64,000 bases of DNA from an uncultured Armatimonadota bacterium (GTDB lineage Bacteria; Armatimonadota; Fimbriimonadia; Fimbriimonadales; Fimbriimonadaceae): positions 1-64,000 of the forward strand of contig CAILEM010000029.1 in the NCBI GenBank assembly GCA_903833215.1, given 5' to 3'. Within the stretch, counting starts at the first letter, position 1. Each line of letters opens with the position of its first letter. Below are positions 46,906 through 55,601 of this stretch, one piece after another. The notes below the pieces were generated by a model. The model worked only from the letters and a program-made list of their open reading frames with translations, was not told the origin of the DNA and made no database searches. The position numbers and the translations under genes were made by a program.

Positions 46906-47017
46906 GATTGCTTCACATTATGCCTTGGCATAAAGACGTGCATTCGAATGGCAGTTGATCAAGCCCAAAAGGGAACTTGTGTGCCTGGCGACTAGCCATT
47001 AAGGCGAGAAACCAAAA

Positions 47018-47665
47018 ATGAAAAGAAACGCAGCATTGAGCCTCATCGCGTTGCCCGTCCTTGCGGCGAGCTACGCAACCCTACATCCAGGAGTCTCGAT
47101 TGCAAAGACCCCTCTCGCAGAGATACTGGCACCGACTCCATTCAAACAAAACGGCACCTACACAGTCGATCCAGCCCATACCTTTGTCGGATTCGATATT
47201 GGTCACCTTGGACTTTCCCGGGTTCAGGGCCGATTCGACAAACTCGTTGGAACTCTCCAAATCGATGGGAAAGACCTCTCCAAGTCCAGCGTCCAACTCA
47301 CGATGCAAACTGAGTCAGTGGACACCAACGTTGCACCAAGGGACATGGACCTTCGATCCTCCAACTTCTTTGATGTCGCCAAATACCCAGAGATGACGTT
47401 TCGGAGCACACGAATTCGCAGCTACGGCCGTGGGTACCTCGCGGAAGGAGATCTCAGTTTGAAAGGCGTAACCAAGCCCGTTACGATTTCTTTCAAGCAA
47501 TATGGCCCTATCAGGGATCCGTGGGGAGGCACTCGCATTGGAATTCTTGCCGAGCCTCTAACCATTCATCGTTCAGCCTATGGGATGGCATTTGACGCAG
47601 ACACCGTGTCCGACGACGTCATTGTGCACATCTCACTGGAAGCCACGTTGAACAAGGGCAAATGA
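47018..47665 (+). CDS. YceI-family periplasmic lipocalin-like protein
   Basis: A 215-residue exported protein. A signal peptide (LSLIALPVLAASYATL) is followed by the YceI domain: YTVDPAHTFVGFDIGHLGLSRVQGRFDKLVGTL, FFDVAKYPEMTFRST and LSLKGVTKPVTI are diagnostic. The fold is a beta-barrel that binds isoprenoid lipids such as polyprenyl chains. The job here could be quinone or lipid handling in the periplasm. It is a single gene with a hairpin behind it and converges on csrA. Confidence 0.94.
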   Translation: MKRNAALSLIALPVLAASYATLHPGVSIAKTPLAEILAPTPFKQNGTYTVDPAHTFVGFDIGHLGLSRVQGRFDKLVGTLQIDGKDLSKSSVQLTMQTESVDTNVAPRDMDLRSSNFFDVAKYPEMTFRSTRIRSYGRGYLAEGDLSLKGVTKPVTISFKQYGPIRDPWGGTRIGILAEPLTIHRSAYGMAFDADTVSDDVIVHISLEATLNKGK

Positions 47666-47689
47666 TATCCGTGCAGTAGCTTGTCTGGA

Positions 47690-47712
47690 GGAGCCCTGAA
47701 AAGAGGGGCTCC
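47690..47712. terminator. Hairpin between yceI-type gene and csrA
   Basis: GGAGCCC and GGGCTCC pair as a 7-bp stem with a 9-base loop, 24 bases beyond the YceI stop and just before the minus-strand csrA stop. It can serve both convergent transcripts. No T-run is present. Confidence 0.5.
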
Positions 47713-47715
47713 ATC

Positions 47716-47925
47716 TCAAGACGAGTCTGCCAATGGTGACTCCAGATTTTCGCCTTCCGGCTCCGCAGGTGTCAGCGCGACATAAACTTCCTTCCGGTGG
47801 ATAGCTACCCCGTCGGAAACCTTCACACCTAATCGGACCCTCTTGCCATGCACGGCCACAATAAGAACCGTGATGTCATCACCTATCACCACAGATTCGT
47901 CTACCTTCCTAGTGATGACATGCAT
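47716..47925 (-). CDS. csrA: Carbon storage regulator CsrA
   Basis: A 69-residue RNA-binding translational regulator. MHVITRKVDESVVIGDDITVLIVAVHGKRVRLGVKV is the canonical CsrA beta-strand dimer core, followed by the helix VAIHRKEVYVAL and a short acidic tail. It would bind GGA-containing leader RNAs and block or expose ribosome binding sites, typically affecting glycogen, motility or biofilm genes. The leader just upstream contains GATGGATTACC, so self-regulation is possible. No FliW or flagellar gene is visible in the window, so its antagonist is unknown. Confidence 0.95.
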   Translation of the reverse strand: MHVITRKVDESVVIGDDITVLIVAVHGKRVRLGVKVSDGVAIHRKEVYVALTPAEPEGENLESPLADSS

Positions 47926-48537
47926 GATGGTAATCCATCACCTATTCTACGGCAATTTCCCTGCGTCGTATCATATCTCGACCAGACCCATCGTCAGTTG
48001 AAGGACCTCATTAACCCTCGCCATTCCTAGCGGGGCATCCGATTGTGGATGTGGGTGTCGACGGTCCAGGAACATGGAGTGCCACCGAAGTGCGCGTCTA
48101 CTCGTGGCGGCAGCCGTGGAAAGAGGTCGCCGTGGCAGCCCGGAGCGATCTCCCAAGATTCGGGTTAACCGAAAAGCGCGGGCCGCTAAAGTGGGGGCCG
48201 GGGCGAATTGGGTTAAGGGGCCGATGTATGGAAATGGTTTGGAAGGATTCCGGGCAGATCTCATGCTGGAAATCATCCCAGGCCGAACTCGTGAACTCCG
48301 TATGTATGGAGCAAAGAACGATGTCTACGCGGAGTGGGTGACTGTCAGCGTAATGAACGTCATCGACGAAAGTTGGGTCAATATCCTGCGTTACACTTTC
48401 ATTTCGTTGCGTGATTAGCCACGTACGGTATTGCGGATCGGAGCCATTCGTTCGCAGCTACCCTGACTACTCAATCCCAAGGTGTTGTTCGACATTAAGA
48501 CATTTACGAGGCTTCGATCAGCCAACGGGGAGGGCAG
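47926..48537. other. Long region without a supported gene
   Basis: A 612-base gap between csrA and the AbrB-type antitoxin gene. It contains overlapping short frames on both strands (for example 48074-48418 plus, 47971-48276 minus), none with a clear ribosome binding site or family. The last part of the 48074 frame (GAKNDVYAEWVTVSVMNV) reads protein-like and could be the remains of a decayed gene. A toxin partner for the antitoxin is not found here. Confidence 0.45.
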
Positions 48538-48771
48538 TTAGTCTCCCCTGGTCAATGCCATTATCTCGTCGGTCGTCACGTTCACATCTCCTTTCCCCTT
48601 GAGGTGGGCAACAAGACGTTCTCCCCGAGACGAATCTGAGGGCGGACTGGACTTGAAGATTGTGACCGCACTTCCCTCGAACCTGAAGTCAACTTCAGTC
48701 CTCGGCAGAAAACCAGCCAGTTGCCGAATGCTCGCTGGAATGGTCACTTGGCCTTTGGATGTAATTCGCAT
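48538..48771 (-). CDS. Orphan AbrB/MazE-type antitoxin
   Basis: A 77-residue protein with the SpoVT/AbrB swapped-hairpin DNA-binding domain: MRITSKGQVTIPASIRQLAGF is diagnostic. The C-terminal tail ending VTTDEIMALTRGD is typical of antitoxins paired with VapC toxins. No PIN gene follows within the next 600 bases, so it may be an orphan antitoxin or a stand-alone regulator. The upstream hybrid kinase gene ends 42 bases away on the same strand. Confidence 0.85.
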   Translation of the reverse strand: MRITSKGQVTIPASIRQLAGFLPRTEVDFRFEGSAVTIFKSSPPSDSSRGERLVAHLKGKGDVNVTTDEIMALTRGD

Positions 48772-48813
48772 TTCCTATTCCTACCCGAGATGCGAGAAAT
48801 GCTTACCATCAAT

Positions 48814-51558
48814 CTAGACCCGTCGGGTTGGACGGTTGTGACGCCACTTGTGGAGGACCCCGTAGAGGTCCTCGGGGCGTACGGGTTTTACGATGTAGTC
48901 GTCCATTCCTGCCGCGAGACAAAGCTCTCGGTCACCGGCCATGGCTTTGGCGGTCATCGCGATAATGGGGATGCGGCGGCGGGTTCCGACTTCGGACTTC
49001 CGGATAGCGGCAGTTGCCATGTAGCCATCCATTTCCGGCATGTGCACATCCATCAGCACGACATCATAGTGATCGCTTGCCAACGTCTCGACGGCGAGTC
49101 TGCCATTATCGACGGCTTGGACTTCGCAGCCAAATCTTCCGAGCATCATCGTAGCGACCATCTGGTTGATGCCGTTATCTTCGGCAAGAAGCACCTTCAA
49201 ACGGAGTGGTTCGAGCGAATCTTGCCAATCGCCCTTCTGACGTGTCGATTCGTATTGCCTCTCTTCGAGGATCGAAAGCATCGCATCGAGAAGTTGAGCC
49301 TGCCTTGCAGGTTTGGTCAGCACCGCAATGAACCCGCCACGGCGAACTTGTTCGGCGTTTCCAGGGCCACCGATTGAGGTGTATAGGATCATCGGCATGA
49401 GGTCGAATCGGCTGTCTTCACGGATCTTGCTTCCGAGTTGTTCGCCGTCCATGTCAGGCATCTGCATGTCGATGATCGCCATCTGGAACAGCTTGTCGTT
49501 GCTTGCAGCGTAGTGGAGTGCTTTAAGCGCTTCGTCGGCATTTTCGGCCTCCACTGATTCACAGCCCCATGAACTTAACTGCTCACGTAGAACTCGTCGA
49601 CTCGTGGCGTTATCGTCAACGATCAGGACTCGGGTTCCGGCCATTACCACCGGTACCTTTGGTTCGTCCTCGTCTTCCGCACCTTGCGAGATTGGCAGAG
49701 TCAAGTCAAAGAAGAACTGACTTCCTTTTCCGACTTCGCTATCAATTTGAATCGTGCCACCAAGTAGCTCAGTTAGCTGACGGCTGATGGTGAGGCCCAA
49801 TCCCGTTCCACCATATTTTCGACTTGTTGTTCCGTCAGCTTGGGTGAAGCTCTCAAAGATCTTTGCTTGGGCCGATTTTGAAATGCCGATTCCGGTATCA
49901 GTCACGCTCAGCCGGATCGTCGCATGCGTATGTGTGCGACTCATGAGTCGCACTTCCAGGGATACTTCGCCCGACTCCGTGAACTTCACAGCATTTCCCA
50001 TCAGGTTGGTAAGGACTTGCCGGATACGGGCAGGGTCACTCTGAAGCCTTTCGGGGACAGCCGGATCGAAAATGCTGGTCAGTTCGAGTCCTTTTCCAAA
50101 AGCGTTTCCGGCGACCAAATCAGTAACTTCTTCGGTGATGGCCCTCAGGTTGAAGTCGGTCACCTCAATTTGCATCTTGCCCGCTTCGATGCGGCTGAAG
50201 TCCAAGATATCGTTGATAACGGTCAACAAGGCGTCTGCACTACTGCGCACTGTGCAAGCGAAATCGTACTGCTCGTCCGACAGAGTAGTTCTGAGGAGCA
50301 TCTCCGTGATGCCCATGATCCCGTTCATCGGCGTTCGGATCTCGTGGCTCATGTTCGCGAGAAATTCCGACTTAGCTCGCGTTGATGCAAGCGCTTCATC
50401 TCGAGCTTGCTCCAATTCCGACGCCTGTTCTTCCAAAAGCTTGGCGTGCCTTTCCGCTTCTGCTCTCGCTTCCTCTACGGCGCCCATCGCCGCTTTAAGT
50501 TCTTCTTCTTCGTTCTTGCGGGCAGTAATATCGCGGTTAATTCCAACAAGGCCATATACGGAGCCGTTCGGCTCTCGTAGCGCGATCTTGGTAGTCCAAT
50601 TCCAACGTGGGTTGCCAAATCGGTCCACCGAATATTCGGTCTGGTTGATGACCTTCTTCCGACCTTCCATGAGGTCCTTCTCATCGACATACAGCGGACG
50701 GGCGAATTTATCGGGAATGAAGTCGAAGTCTGTCTTGCCCGTCAGTTCGTCCTGGCTGGATACGCCTAACTGCTCCATGTGGGATTTGTTGTCGAGCACG
50801 AAGCGGCACTTTGTGTCCTTTACAAACACCGCATCGGGCAGGCTGTCGACCACCGTCTGAAGCATCATGCGTTCGGCCTTGGCCGTCTCTTCCGCTTGTT
50901 TCAAGTCCGTGATCTCGACAGAGGAACCCATGACAATGAACTTGCCTGGTCCATCGCTCTCAATCATCACATCTTCAAAAAACCATCTTAGTTCGCCATT
51001 AGGAAGGCGGCAGCGGTATTCGGTCCTGTAACCAGGAAGCCCTTTCTTAAAGGCATTGATAGATATTTCATCACATCGCTGGCTGTCTTCAGGCAACCTG
51101 CTGTTATGCCAAGCGTCGGCCCAAGACTGTCCTGTCGGTACTTTGATTGGCAGAATTCGCTGGGCGGCTTCTTGGTGAGAGACTCGCATGTCCCAAATAA
51201 ACTTGCCATCGGTTTCGACGACAGTAGCGTGCCATACGAACATTCGCACCGAATCAAGGATGAGCTTAAGCTCTGCATCCATCTTCTGGCGCTGAGCTCG
51301 CTCGCGGCCGGATCGCAATAGCAGATGAACAGTGACTCCAGCGAGCGCTGCCGCGATGACGATACAAAACAGTGTGGCGAGAATTCGGGTCAGCGGATGT
51401 CCGAGGTGCGGTTGGATTTGATTTTCTAGGATTACGGCTAAAACGGCACAACTGAAAACCGCCGCAACGGTAGAAATGCCGATAGGGATGCGCGTGGAAT
51501 CCGTTTGCGCCTTTTGGGCTAGGTTTGTTGGCGCCGTTCCGGGCTTTCTTTCTGCCAT
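48814..51558 (-). CDS. BarA-like membrane hybrid histidine kinase, PAS-PAS-HisKA-HATPase-REC-REC
   Basis: A 914-residue sensor kinase. Two TM helices near the N terminus (IGISTVAAVFSCAVLAVIL, ILATLFCIVIAAALAGVTV) are separated by only a short loop, so sensing is probably through the two PAS domains that follow. HisKA (MSHEIRTPMNGIMG) and HATPase (DTGIGIS, GTGLGL) are intact. Two receivers follow: LIVDDN with IIDMQMPDMDG and LLAEDN with [12 protein letters not shown]; both keep their acidic pocket and the second has VKPV. There is no Hpt domain, so a separate phosphotransfer protein is needed. I choose the ATG at 51558, behind AGGA, over the GTG in the track. A 14-bp palindrome lies upstream. 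Confidence 0.94.
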   Translation of the reverse strand: MAERKPGTAPTNLAQKAQTDSTRIPIGISTVAAVFSCAVLAVILENQIQPHLGHPLTRILATLFCIVIAAALAGVTVHLLLRSGRERAQRQKMDAELKLILDSVRMFVWHATVVETDGKFIWDMRVSHQEAAQRILPIKVPTGQSWADAWHNSRLPEDSQRCDEISINAFKKGLPGYRTEYRCRLPNGELRWFFEDVMIESDGPGKFIVMGSSVEITDLKQAEETAKAERMMLQTVVDSLPDAVFVKDTKCRFVLDNKSHMEQLGVSSQDELTGKTDFDFIPDKFARPLYVDEKDLMEGRKKVINQTEYSVDRFGNPRWNWTTKIALREPNGSVYGLVGINRDITARKNEEEELKAAMGAVEEARAEAERHAKLLEEQASELEQARDEALASTRAKSEFLANMSHEIRTPMNGIMGITEMLLRTTLSDEQYDFACTVRSSADALLTVINDILDFSRIEAGKMQIEVTDFNLRAITEEVTDLVAGNAFGKGLELTSIFDPAVPERLQSDPARIRQVLTNLMGNAVKFTESGEVSLEVRLMSRTHTHATIRLSVTDTGIGISKSAQAKIFESFTQADGTTSRKYGGTGLGLTISRQLTELLGGTIQIDSEVGKGSQFFFDLTLPISQGAEDEDEPKVPVVMAGTRVLIVDDNATSRRVLREQLSSWGCESVEAENADEALKALHYAASNDKLFQMAIIDMQMPDMDGEQLGSKIREDSRFDLMPMILYTSIGGPGNAEQVRRGGFIAVLTKPARQAQLLDAMLSILEERQYESTRQKGDWQDSLEPLRLKVLLAEDNGINQMVATMMLGRFGCEVQAVDNGRLAVETLASDHYDVVLMDVHMPEMDGYMATAAIRKSEVGTRRRIPIIAMTAKAMAGDRELCLAAGMDDYIVKPVRPEDLYGVLHKWRHNRPTRRV

Positions 51559-51704
51559 GTGTCTAGATCGTCCTGTCACTGAACGAATGTGATTTGAATT
51601 AAGCCACCGAATACCTAGTTTACGCTCAAACTCCTTTGACAGGACAATAAGTGCAACGGTTCCCCGAAGGTCCCAATTGTGGCAGGTAATTGACCTTTTA
51701 ATTG

Positions 51705-51718
51705 TCCCTAGCTAGGGA
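51705..51718. promoter_or_regulatory. Perfect 14-bp palindrome upstream of hybrid kinase
   Basis: TCCCTAGCTAGGGA is a perfect palindrome about 147 bp upstream of the minus-strand kinase start, within an AT-rich stretch (TTTTAATTG beside it). A dimeric regulator could bind here. It is alone, with no second copy noticed. Confidence 0.35.
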
Positions 51719-51791
51719 TGTCACAAAGAACAATGACCGTACAGATGTCTGTGGAAGTAGATCGTTATCTGGTCTGGAAGTCTGTAGCGTC

Positions 51792-51832
51792 GGGCTGGTT
51801 GGGAATGAAGTCCTGTGGTTCCCAGCCAGCCC
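51792..51832. terminator. Hairpin downstream of the 215-residue exported protein gene
   Basis: GGGCTGGTTGGGAA and TTCCCAGCCAGCCC form a 14-bp stem with one G-T pair and a 13-base loop, 25 bases beyond the minus-strand stop at 51858. As with other hairpins in the window there is no T-run. Confidence 0.6.
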
Positions 51833-51857
51833 AAATTCTTGAGCGGGGAGCTTCCCG

Positions 51858-52505
51858 TTAGGGGTGTTTTACGAACTGGAAGCAGCGAACGCCTTTGTCA
51901 TCTACCACCATTTTTCGATCATATCGAGAGCCCTCTCGCCAGAAATAAGCGCGGCCGAAGAATGCCGACTTTAGCTTGAATTTCTTATCCGGCTTTACGC
52001 GGTCCGCGTTGTACTGGATAATCGGATAGGGTTCGCCTGAGTCGCCGGTGAAGACGAGATTTGGATCGTTTTCCAAGATTTCAACGCCACCGAATCGCCC
52101 CACGATTGAGTTGAAGTCATTCGAAATCACAGCTTGGAACTTGGTTTCAGCGTCGTAGTAGTACTTGCCGTTGTTGTAGTGATATTGGCCATTCCACTCT
52201 GGGTGCGTTCCTCGCCAAGTGGCCTCATCATAGGCTTTGCCAGCCACGGGTACATCTGGAGTTGTAGGAACCGCTTGGACCGGGACGTCTACATGGATAG
52301 CGGGTGGAGGAACGATGACTACGGCTGGTACAACTTTCGGTGTATGTTTTACTCGCCGAGAACGGGTCTTCTTCTTCTGGGTGATCTTGTGCTTCTTGGC
52401 GGGCACCTTCACCTTGTCTTGGGCTGATGCGGTAAGTGGCATCACCAAGATGCCGAACGCCAAAGCGGCACAAACGCCCCTGAGCCAATTGATCCTTAGT
52501 TCCAT
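51858..52505 (-). CDS. Exported protein of unknown function
   Basis: A 215-residue protein. The signal peptide (GVCAALAFGILVMPLTASAQD) ends at an AxA site. A very basic segment (KHKITQKKKTRSRRVKH) and a Pro/Val-rich linker lead to a folded C-terminal part (TWRGTHPEWNGQYHYNNGKYYYDAETKF onward) with many Tyr and Phe. It is probably periplasmic and might contact the envelope by its basic stretch. I know no family. The gene seems monocistronic, with a hairpin after it. Confidence 0.75.
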   Translation of the reverse strand: MELRINWLRGVCAALAFGILVMPLTASAQDKVKVPAKKHKITQKKKTRSRRVKHTPKVVPAVVIVPPPAIHVDVPVQAVPTTPDVPVAGKAYDEATWRGTHPEWNGQYHYNNGKYYYDAETKFQAVISNDFNSIVGRFGGVEILENDPNLVFTGDSGEPYPIIQYNADRVKPDKKFKLKSAFFGRAYFWREGSRYDRKMVVDDKGVRCFQFVKHP

Positions 52506-52631
52506 GTCTGCTTCTCCCCTGACCGCTAAACGAGTTCGCAGCCTGTCTTTACTGAAAGACGACCAGCAACACGGATGCGCTCCACCAATTCCACGTTTCC
52601 GCGTCCTTGAACCGACTTATTTCGGCATTGG

Positions 52632-53048
52632 CTACTTCTTTAGGGTGATCAGAACCCCGGCAACGATAAGCACTGCGCCAATGCCAAGGTTGACTGTAAC
52701 CTTCTCCTTCAAAAGCAGGAAGCCGAGCACCATTGCAAGCACGAAGCTTAACTTATCAATAGGTGCGACCTGGGAGACGGGACCCATTTGTAGGGCTCGA
52801 AAATAGCAGAGCCAAGAAGCGCCCGTAGCGATACCTGAAAGGGTCAAGAAGATCCAGTTTCGGGTGGTTAGTTGAGCTAACTTGGTTTCTTTGGTGATGA
52901 ACGCAATGAGCACTGCGAAGACCAGCACGACAACAACACGAACGGCCAAGGCGAGGTTTGACGGTACACCTTCGATCCCTTTTTTTGCCAGAATCGCCGT
53001 CGTCCCCGCAAAACCCGCCGACAAAAGCGCCCAGATTCGGAAGTCCAT
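52632..53048 (-). CDS. Single-domain EamA/DMT-family transporter
   Basis: A 138-residue membrane protein with five predicted TM helices. FAGTTAILAKKGIEGVPSNLALAVRV and PVSQVAPIDKLSFVLAMVLGFLLLKEKV match one EamA unit, so it is half the length of the usual ten-helix DMT transporter and likely dimerises, as small YdcZ/EmrE-like members do. The substrate cannot be told. The gene is divergent from the beta-helix gene, with about 180 bases to that gene's preferred start. Confidence 0.88.
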   Translation of the reverse strand: MDFRIWALLSAGFAGTTAILAKKGIEGVPSNLALAVRVVVVLVFAVLIAFITKETKLAQLTTRNWIFLTLSGIATGASWLCYFRALQMGPVSQVAPIDKLSFVLAMVLGFLLLKEKVTVNLGIGAVLIVAGVLITLKK

Positions 53049-53230
53049 AGCCCGACGTTACCCCTTCTAGGATCATGAGCTTCGGCGGCGAAACATTCGG
53101 TCGTGAACTGGCGAAGCGCAAGCTACGTCAAAGGCTTCAGTACGTTGAAACCCGGTTCGTCGTATCGGCTACGAACTCGCAATACGACGTAATCGAAGGG
53201 GTCGACTTGGCCAAGATCAATTTTCAAAAA

Positions 53231-55549
53231 ATGTTTCGTTACCGGGGTTTACGCACTACGCTCGTGCCCTGCGCACTCCTGCTTATCAGTCAGACCTTCA
53301 CATCTATTGCCCGGGCCAATGAAATACATGTTTCGAAGCATGGTAACGATGCCAGTCTTGGCAGAGCGGCTCAGCCACTCCGGACGATCTCGGCTGCGTC
53401 CAAAATAGCGCGTCCAGGAGACACGGTTACTGTCCATGCTGGGGTTTATCGAGAGCGCGTCAGTCCAACGCGTGGCGGTACGTCGGATGTACATCGCATT
53501 ACTTACCGCGCGGCAGTCGGGGAGAAGGTCGTTCTCACTGGATCCGAAAGGGCAAAGGGTTGGAAAAGGATCTCGGATGATACATGGAAGCTCACGTTGT
53601 CGAACACCTACTTCGGCGCATACAACCCATACGCCGACCTCATTCATGGCGACTGGTTTGCTGACAACGGGCGAAGGCACCACACTGGCTGCGTTTACCT
53701 GAATGGCGATTGGCTGATGGAAGCCCCAAATCTGACGGACGTGCTCAAGCGGCCAGGCAAAGCACCTCTCTGGTATGCCCTTGTGGACGGGGTTCAGGAA
53801 GTCGGGCCCGAATATCTTCTGAATATTGCGTGGCTCCAACCTTCGGCGGGACTGCGAATTCGTGCTGATCTAACGGCCTCCGCAAGCGGCACCCAAGTTG
53901 CTGACTGCTCTGAAGGAGGCAAATGCATCGGTTACATCCGGAACGGCAACTGGGTTCGTTACAATAAAGTCGATTTCGGGTCTGGAACTTCTGAGATCCA
54001 GTTGCGGGCGGCAGCGCCGCCAGGGACGGGTGGAATCGTTGAACTTCGCTTGGATTCGCCGGCGGGACGAATACTGGGAACCTGCGATATTTCAGTCACG
54101 GGTGGTTGGCAAACGTGGCGCACCTTTGCAGCCAAAATCCAGAAGACCGCTGGCGTTCACAGTCTTTGCCTGCGATTTAGGTGGAAAACAGTAACGCGCC
54201 AAACGACGGTTGCTCCTCATACCACAGAGATCTATGCGCAGTTTCCTGGTGTCGATCCAAACCGAGCGGAGGTTGAGATCAATGTTCGCCCAACCGTGTT
54301 TACTCCAGCGAAAAGCGGTATTGACTACATCACCCTACGTGGCTTCGACCTTCGCAACGCTGCCACTAACTGGGCACCACCATCGGCCGCTCAGTACGGA
54401 ATTGTTTCGGCTTACTGGTGTAAGGGGTGGTTGATTGAAGACAACGAAATCAGCTACTCAAAGTGCTGTGGCATAGCGCTTGGCAAGTATGGCGACGAAT
54501 TCGACAATACAAACTTTGCCGGTTCTGCAGACCCGTATACCGATTGTGTTCGCCGTGCGTTAAAGCACGGATGGAACAAAGCGACGGTGGGTGGACATAT
54601 CGTCCGAAACAACCATATCCACCATTGCGAGCAAACCGGGGTTGTCGGAAGCCTTGGTTGTTCGTTTAGCCAGGTCATTGGCAACGAGATCCACGATATA
54701 CATATAAGGCAGCTTTTCGGCGGGGCCGAGATGGCAGGCATCAAGTTTCACGGTGCCATCGACGTGGTGATCAAAGAGAACCATATCTATCGATGTGGAG
54801 ATGCGGCGGGCATCTGGCTGGATTGGATGGCACAGAACGCGCAGGTTTTGGGCAACCTGATGCATGACAATACGGGTGGATGCGGAGACATTTTTTGCGA
54901 AATGCAGCATGGCCCACTACTTTTGGCAAACAACCTTTTGCTCTCAAAAAGTGCGTCGGTTACGTTGAACTCGCAAGGCATCGCCTTCGCCCATAATTTG
55001 TTCGTTGGCCCTATCGTGAACTATCGCGGCGACGGTCGCACCACTCCTTTTCATGATGCCCACTCGACGCGAATTGCCGGTTTGTACAACGCATCAAAGG
55101 GAGATAGCGGCGATCTTCGCTTCTACAACAACGTCTTCGCGGGAAACTGTAGTTTGAATGTGATTGATCCTTCGGCTTTCGAATGCTTTGCTGCTGGCAA
55201 TGACTTTACCAAAGGCACCCTCCCATCCAAGTTTGATGTGGACCTATTACGGAATCCCGAATTTGATGCATATCCGCATCTGACTCAGAAGCCGGATGGA
55301 TGGTATCTCACGGTGGATACAAATCCTGCCTGGCGCACCGGCCCGCCACGGAAACTTGTGACGTCGGCACTTTTGGGGAAGGCTCGGGTTTCTGAATGTC
55401 GGTTCGAAAACATCGACGGTACTCCCCTCAGACTCGACTCGGACTACTTTGGGAAGCAGCGGAATTCTAGGAATCCGTGTCCAGGACCAATAGAGGTTGC
55501 TCAAGGCGGAATGCAGATCGTAAAAGTCTGGCCAAAGCGTGTCCGATAA
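53231..55549 (+). CDS. Secreted right-handed beta-helix protein with CBM6-like insert
   Basis: A 772-residue exported protein. From the ATG at 53231 the signal peptide is LVPCALLLISQTFTSIARA, after which NEIHVSKHGNDASLGRAAQPLRTISAASKIARPGDTVTVHAGVYRE opens a parallel beta-helix. A CBM6-like domain is inserted (about 230-345; ASGTQVADCSEGGKCIGYIRNGNWVRYNKVDF). The helix then resumes with DUF1565/Nos-type repeats (GWLIEDNEISYSKCCGIAL, VVIKENHIYRCGDAAGIWL). It resembles secreted polysaccharide lyases or glycosidases such as alpha-1,3-galactosidase-like enzymes, but catalytic residues are not certain. The longer track start at 53075 would place 52 residues before the signal. It lies 52 bases upstream of a GH43 gene. 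Confidence 0.8.
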   Translation: MFRYRGLRTTLVPCALLLISQTFTSIARANEIHVSKHGNDASLGRAAQPLRTISAASKIARPGDTVTVHAGVYRERVSPTRGGTSDVHRITYRAAVGEKVVLTGSERAKGWKRISDDTWKLTLSNTYFGAYNPYADLIHGDWFADNGRRHHTGCVYLNGDWLMEAPNLTDVLKRPGKAPLWYALVDGVQEVGPEYLLNIAWLQPSAGLRIRADLTASASGTQVADCSEGGKCIGYIRNGNWVRYNKVDFGSGTSEIQLRAAAPPGTGGIVELRLDSPAGRILGTCDISVTGGWQTWRTFAAKIQKTAGVHSLCLRFRWKTVTRQTTVAPHTTEIYAQFPGVDPNRAEVEINVRPTVFTPAKSGIDYITLRGFDLRNAATNWAPPSAAQYGIVSAYWCKGWLIEDNEISYSKCCGIALGKYGDEFDNTNFAGSADPYTDCVRRALKHGWNKATVGGHIVRNNHIHHCEQTGVVGSLGCSFSQVIGNEIHDIHIRQLFGGAEMAGIKFHGAIDVVIKENHIYRCGDAAGIWLDWMAQNAQVLGNLMHDNTGGCGDIFCEMQHGPLLLANNLLLSKSASVTLNSQGIAFAHNLFVGPIVNYRGDGRTTPFHDAHSTRIAGLYNASKGDSGDLRFYNNVFAGNCSLNVIDPSAFECFAAGNDFTKGTLPSKFDVDLLRNPEFDAYPHLTQKPDGWYLTVDTNPAWRTGPPRKLVTSALLGKARVSECRFENIDGTPLRLDSDYFGKQRNSRNPCPGPIEVAQGGMQIVKVWPKRVR

Positions 55550-55601
55550 AGTATGGTGTGATCCTTATTTCAAGCACCTCGTCGGCTACGATAAAGGTGT
55601 C

